From the IMG/VR virus record IMGVR_UViG_3300028844_005445, positions 1-64,000 of that record: a DNA stretch of 64,000 bases; one strand, 5' to 3'. The first letter of the stretch is position 1. The number at the start of each line of letters is the position of its first letter. The notes under the pieces are model-generated. The model worked only from the letters and a program-made list of their open reading frames with translations, was not told the origin of the DNA and made no database searches. Below are positions 61,070 through 64,000 of the stretch, piece after piece. The translations under genes were made by a program, and so were the position numbers. This stretch comes from a virus.

Positions 61070-62334
61070 CCGAACTTCTTGTTAGGGTCGAAATTCGCCT
61101 TGCTGAACTCTAGTCTATCGACTAGTTTTACCGCATTACCAATGTGATCTACTGCTACAAAACCTTCAGGCTTGGTCACTTGAAAACTACCATCTTCTTG
61201 CTCTATGAAGCTGTCCATGGCTCTTAGATTGGATAGTTTTATCACATACACGTTTTTAATTTTCATCAGTTTGATATATAAATCGTACATCATCTCAATG
61301 TTCGACCGGTTTTGTTCTAAAAATGTTACACCAGCTTCCATTGCTCGTCGTTTGCGTATTTGACCAGTTTCTGTTTTGAGTTTGGCTATAGCGCGTTCAG
61401 ATTTGTCTATGTACCTATCTATGAAACTGTTAGCGAATTTCACTGGATCTGCTTCAAATTGACCTTGTGTTTTGATTGCACTGTTAATATGAGCTTTGAG
61501 CTCCACTTTCAGATCTGAAATTTGGTCTTTGATGTTCACAAAATCTATCACATCTTTCACTTGCCAGAAGTGATTCTTACATTCACGTATCAATTCACGT
61601 ATCGTGGCGGTTTCTTCAGGTGTTAATTGTACTTGACCGCTCACATCCTTGAATGTAGCATCATCAAACCAGACACTTGAATGTGGGGTGAGTCTGTCTG
61701 CTTTGAAACCGAAACTGGCACTCATGTCATGTATTGTGGGACCACCAGTGTACATGGTATGAAACACTATTCCCATGTCTGTACTCTTGATTTTTTTAGC
61801 GAGATCTGACTCGACAGGAACAGCATATGTGATGGTATTTGGTTTGAATACTATATGATTCTCCCCGTCTATAGTAGCTTCACGGATGCTATCTTTTGTG
61901 TATAACATGTCTCCTTGCAGTACATATCCCTCTATTCCTATATTTTTTAAAGTTTTAAAAGCGGTTTTGAGTTTCTTTCTCAATTGACTCTTGTCTTGTG
62001 TTGAATCACCACGTTTCACATCTCCATGATTACGATTTATGTCTGTGATACGTTTGTTCATTTTCGGGATTTTACCAAAAACTGCTTTGGTACCTACGAA
62101 AAATTTACCGTCAGCTGGATCAGTACCAGCAAATATGGCTGGTGCCCCGTCCCATTTTGTTGTGATGTCTACTGGTTCAGCTGCGTGTCCTTGCAAGGTG
62201 TCCAGCAAGCCTATATACATACTTAATGCACGTTCAACGCCTGTTGTTCCATGATTTATCAGTTCATCTTCAACGTGCTCTAGGTGAGTGTTTTTACTCT
62301 CTACATGAAGTAAATATTGTTTGAACGAGTACAT
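61066..62334 (-). CDS. ligase-like nucleotidyltransferase (KxDG), DUF6267-like
   Basis: 422 residues. VDITTKWDGAPAIFAGTDPADGKFFVGTKAVFG (about 56-88) has the K-x-D-G motif I and following strands of the DNA/RNA ligase/capping nucleotidyltransferase fold; IEGYVLQGDMLYT and ENHIVFKPNTITYAVP (about 150-185) look like motifs III/IIIa. The C-terminal half is helical. Without motif IV/V certainty it may be a diverged, inactive or specialised ligase. The N-terminus MYSFKQYLLHVESKNTHLEH fits the capsid-targeting leader (LHVE|S). Late box 5 nt upstream. The arrangement resembles an uncharacterised T4-like phage family. Confidence 0.6.
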   Translation of the reverse strand: MYSFKQYLLHVESKNTHLEHVEDELINHGTTGVERALSMYIGLLDTLQGHAAEPVDITTKWDGAPAIFAGTDPADGKFFVGTKAVFGKIPKMNKRITDINRNHGDVKRGDSTQDKSQLRKKLKTAFKTLKNIGIEGYVLQGDMLYTKDSIREATIDGENHIVFKPNTITYAVPVESDLAKKIKSTDMGIVFHTMYTGGPTIHDMSASFGFKADRLTPHSSVWFDDATFKDVSGQVQLTPEETATIRELIRECKNHFWQVKDVIDFVNIKDQISDLKVELKAHINSAIKTQGQFEADPVKFANSFIDRYIDKSERAIAKLKTETGQIRKRRAMEAGVTFLEQNRSNIEMMYDLYIKLMKIKNVYVIKLSNLRAMDSFIEQEDGSFQVTKPEGFVAVDHIGNAVKLVDRLEFSKANFDPNKKFG

Positions 62335-62339
62335 AACAT

Positions 62340-62347
62340 TATTTATG
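62340..62347 (-). promoter_or_regulatory. late promoter box
   Basis: Minus strand CATAAATA, 5 nt before the ATG at 62334. Confidence 0.75.
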
Positions 62348-62351
62348 CTCG

Positions 62352-63467
62352 TTAACCGGATACACTTATACCTATACCTTTGTTTCGTGTATCTACCCCT
62401 GGATTTGACACAAATATACCAGGGTTATTGTTGAGTTGTTTATACACATATTTAAATTTTTCACCAGTGTCATGTGTTGGTTCAAATTTTATATTAGCTG
62501 CAACAAGTGTGTTTGTATTCAACACAACTATACGTTCAAACCCATGAACTGATTGATATGAGGTGGCCATCAATGCGGCTTGTAGTCTTTGTAATTCAAT
62601 CTGAGCGATTGTTTTTGTCTTACCTTTTTGAGCCGATTTTAAATTTGTTAATTGCTTCAATAGATCTGAATTTTTAAAAACTTGCTCTGCTGCACTTGTT
62701 AAAGATGCAACAGCACCCGCGTCCATCTCTTCAGTTCTCATCTCGACGAACGCTTCCGCTAATTCACGAGCAGACATACCCCAGTCATGATTGAACATGT
62801 ATTGAGCACTGCTTTGCCAGTTGTAGTCTGTTTTTGTTTCATCTGTGGTTATCAATGTGTCTAGTAATGACAGTACGGCTTGTGTGTTGGTTTGACTTGT
62901 TTTTGTAAGAGGTGGGTGTTCATATCCAGATGCAGCATCAAACGCGGTCTTGATGTTACTAGCAGCTAACTTGGGATCTACTACTGACTTTGGATCTTCT
63001 AACATCTCGAGATTTTTATCCAATTGGTTGTAGGTTCCTTCGATCTGTTCTTGTATCTCTGGAAACTTACTAACCGCTTTTCTCATTGTAGCAAAATTCT
63101 TTCTAGCAGCAGCTGCTTTTACAGCAATCTTAGCTCGAATCTGAGGTGTTTCAGCTTGAGAGAAATGTTGACCGGTTCCGCGACCGTTTAAAATATTTAA
63201 AAATTTGTTACCGGGTGTGGTGAAAATGGCTTTTGTATAATCACTGCTACCTAATCGACCACCATCTCCCTTGATTTCAAGCTCCATACCATCAAGCATC
63301 AAGTCTCCAACATCACCCTTTGTAGCATTTGTGAACATGCTCAAACTGATCTCTCCAGGACCTACACTAACAGTCGCGATTTTAGGTTGTACCTTGTATG
63401 TGAGGTCTTTGAATAAGCTATCGAACCTTTTTGTCAACTTACGCGCGAGTGGATCGACCGCTTGCAT
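62352..63467 (-). CDS. possible PD-(D/E)xK nuclease-like protein
   Basis: 371 residues from ATG 63467. GPGEISLSMFTNATKGDVGDLMLDGMELEIKGDGGRLG (about 52-89) contains a plausible PD-(D/E)xK core: Asp in GDLMLDG and the E-x-K of MELEIKGDGG, preceded by a Glu. The remaining ~280 residues are helical with repeats of KxxA/AxxA (KAAAARKNFATMRKAVSKFP). The frame is open upstream of the ATG (a family-like GTLGNLESCVNKNGVWNLMQ precedes it, with no start codon before a stop at about 63542), so the true N-terminus may come by frameshift from 63502-63825. Function unknown. Confidence 0.55.
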   Translation of the reverse strand: MQAVDPLARKLTKRFDSLFKDLTYKVQPKIATVSVGPGEISLSMFTNATKGDVGDLMLDGMELEIKGDGGRLGSSDYTKAIFTTPGNKFLNILNGRGTGQHFSQAETPQIRAKIAVKAAAARKNFATMRKAVSKFPEIQEQIEGTYNQLDKNLEMLEDPKSVVDPKLAASNIKTAFDAASGYEHPPLTKTSQTNTQAVLSLLDTLITTDETKTDYNWQSSAQYMFNHDWGMSARELAEAFVEMRTEEMDAGAVASLTSAAEQVFKNSDLLKQLTNLKSAQKGKTKTIAQIELQRLQAALMATSYQSVHGFERIVVLNTNTLVAANIKFEPTHDTGEKFKYVYKQLNNNPGIFVSNPGVDTRNKGIGISVSG

Positions 63468-63501
63468 TAAATTCCATACACCGTTTTTATTAACACATGA
63501 T

Positions 63502-63825
63502 TCAAGGTTTCCTAGTGTACCGGCTTTCTTTTTTTCGACGAGTTAAAAATATTTCTAACACTAATGTGTCAATGTCTGAGATCTCCTCCCATTTACCCAG
63601 ACGTAGCAATTGTTTAACCAAGCTCTCCACACCACCATCGGCTTTGCTTAGTACCAAACGTTTCAATTTTTGATAATCGTCGGTGGTTACTGCACCAAGA
63701 TCTTCTTGATCACCAGTTTCAGGTACACCGATGATGCTTACATTCTCTTGTATCTGTCGAGATTCTGTGTATATGTCTACAAGTGATTTATACTTGTACG
63801 GTTTGGATGGTTTGTTGAAGTTCAT
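63502..63825 (-). CDS. hypothetical protein, possible frameshift partner
   Basis: 107 residues (MNFNKPSKPYKYKSLVDIYT, then ESRQIQENVSIIGVPETGDQ...). Basic N-terminus with a leader-like SLVDIYTES and a C-terminus ending EIFLTRRKKESRYTRKP. The ending is read through an A7 tract at which a +1 (or -2) shift would join the open frame leading to 62352-63467. Alternatively it simply ends here and the next gene starts at ATG 63467. The start overlaps the stop of the partial gene upstream. Confidence 0.55.
   Translation of the reverse strand: MNFNKPSKPYKYKSLVDIYTESRQIQENVSIIGVPETGDQEDLGAVTTDDYQKLKRLVLSKADGGVESLVKQLLRLGKWEEISDIDTLVLEIFLTRRKKESRYTRKP
63529..63535 (-). other. A7 tract, candidate frameshift site
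   Basis: Seven A in a row (minus strand, CGAAAAAAAG) in the overlap of 63502-63825 and the upstream-open frame of 62352-63467. Typical of ribosomal or polymerase slippage sites. Confidence 0.4.
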
Positions 63826-64000
63826 ACATCAGATATATTAACGTCACTGTACTGTTTCATCAAGCTAACAAATTTGTTGAGCATGCTTTTGCTGTTATTT
63901 TCATTGATACTACCCATTAGGTCATGTACAGCCTCTACACGTTCCTCATTGTCCCCACGTGTCTGTTGAGCGTTTATTATGGAAACTACATCTTGTTTCA
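63822..64000 (-). CDS. partial gene, C-terminal end
   Basis: The last 58 or so codons of a gene running in from beyond the window: ...KQDVVSIINAQQTRGDNEER, VEAVHDLMGSINENNSKSML, NKFVSLMKQYSDVNISDV, stop TGA overlapping the next ATG (ATGA). Helical, polar; no recognisable family from the fragment. Confidence 0.6.
   Translation of the reverse strand, partial: KQDVVSIINAQQTRGDNEERVEAVHDLMGSINENNSKSMLNKFVSLMKQYSDVNISDV

Overview
This window is part of the genome of a large tailed phage, most likely a T4-like myovirus of an aquatic Gram-negative bacterium. The main evidence is the mix of T4-type functions (class I ribonucleotide reductase NrdA/NrdB, a GroES/gp31-like co-chaperone, a clamp-loader-like small subunit, PhoH, a gp5-like baseplate OB-fold protein), T4-type late promoters (TATAAATA and close variants) ahead of structural genes, and a phage-encoded signal-peptide outer-membrane barrel that only makes sense in a Gram-negative host. 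The host is inferred; nothing here names it. No tRNA genes, CRISPR arrays or insertion sequences were seen.

Layout. 1-3.3 kb: a cluster of very small acidic genes, each with its own strong sigma70-type promoter, ending in a clear terminator; this looks like an early/host-takeover region. 3.3-10.4 kb: membrane and metabolic accessory genes (SemiSWEET-like transporter, GT32 glycosyltransferase, APS-kinase-like protein, GNAT) mixed with small hypotheticals on both strands. 10.4-13.9 kb: nrdA-nrdB. 13.9-19 kb: a triple-repeat protein with EF-hand-like loops, a porin-like barrel, an HNH protein and a coiled-coil membrane protein. 19-29.6 kb (minus): tail/baseplate/fibre genes. 29.6-32.8 kb (minus): helicase, co-chaperone and clamp-loader-like genes. 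32.8-49.1 kb (minus): a long glycan cassette with GalE, GDP-mannose dehydratase, GDP-fucose synthase, many glycosyltransferases, two methyltransferases and three sulfotransferases. 49-54 kb: phoH, a GT8-methyltransferase fusion, a fibre-like protein, a kinase-like P-loop protein, a metallopeptidase and membrane proteins. 54-60.4 kb: queE, queD and folE (7-deazaguanine pathway) around another inserted sulfotransferase and a large virion-like protein. 60.5-64 kb (minus): an HxGH nucleotidyltransferase, a ligase-like KxDG protein, a PD-(D/E)xK-like protein and partial genes.

How the parts may work together. GalE, Gmd and Fcl would supply UDP-galactose and GDP-L-fucose to the glycosyltransferases; the APS-kinase-like protein would supply PAPS to four sulfotransferases, so the phage appears able to build and sulfate a glycan. 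FolE, QueD and QueE give the first steps of preQ0 synthesis, which in phages often feeds guanine modification of DNA.

Two global patterns stand out. First, about 20 genes on both strands have a -10 element only 5-8 nt upstream of the start codon (often TTGNNN, 17 bp, TATAAT, 6 nt, ATG), and T4-type late boxes show the same close spacing, so leaderless transcripts appear to be the rule for promoter-proximal genes. Second, the glycan cassette carries scars: a collapsed second copy of the GT-fcl-gmd block, a sulfotransferase tail fragment, a start-less relic ORF, and a sulfotransferase gene inserted between 31-bp direct repeats. All functional calls are from reading the sequence, without database searches.
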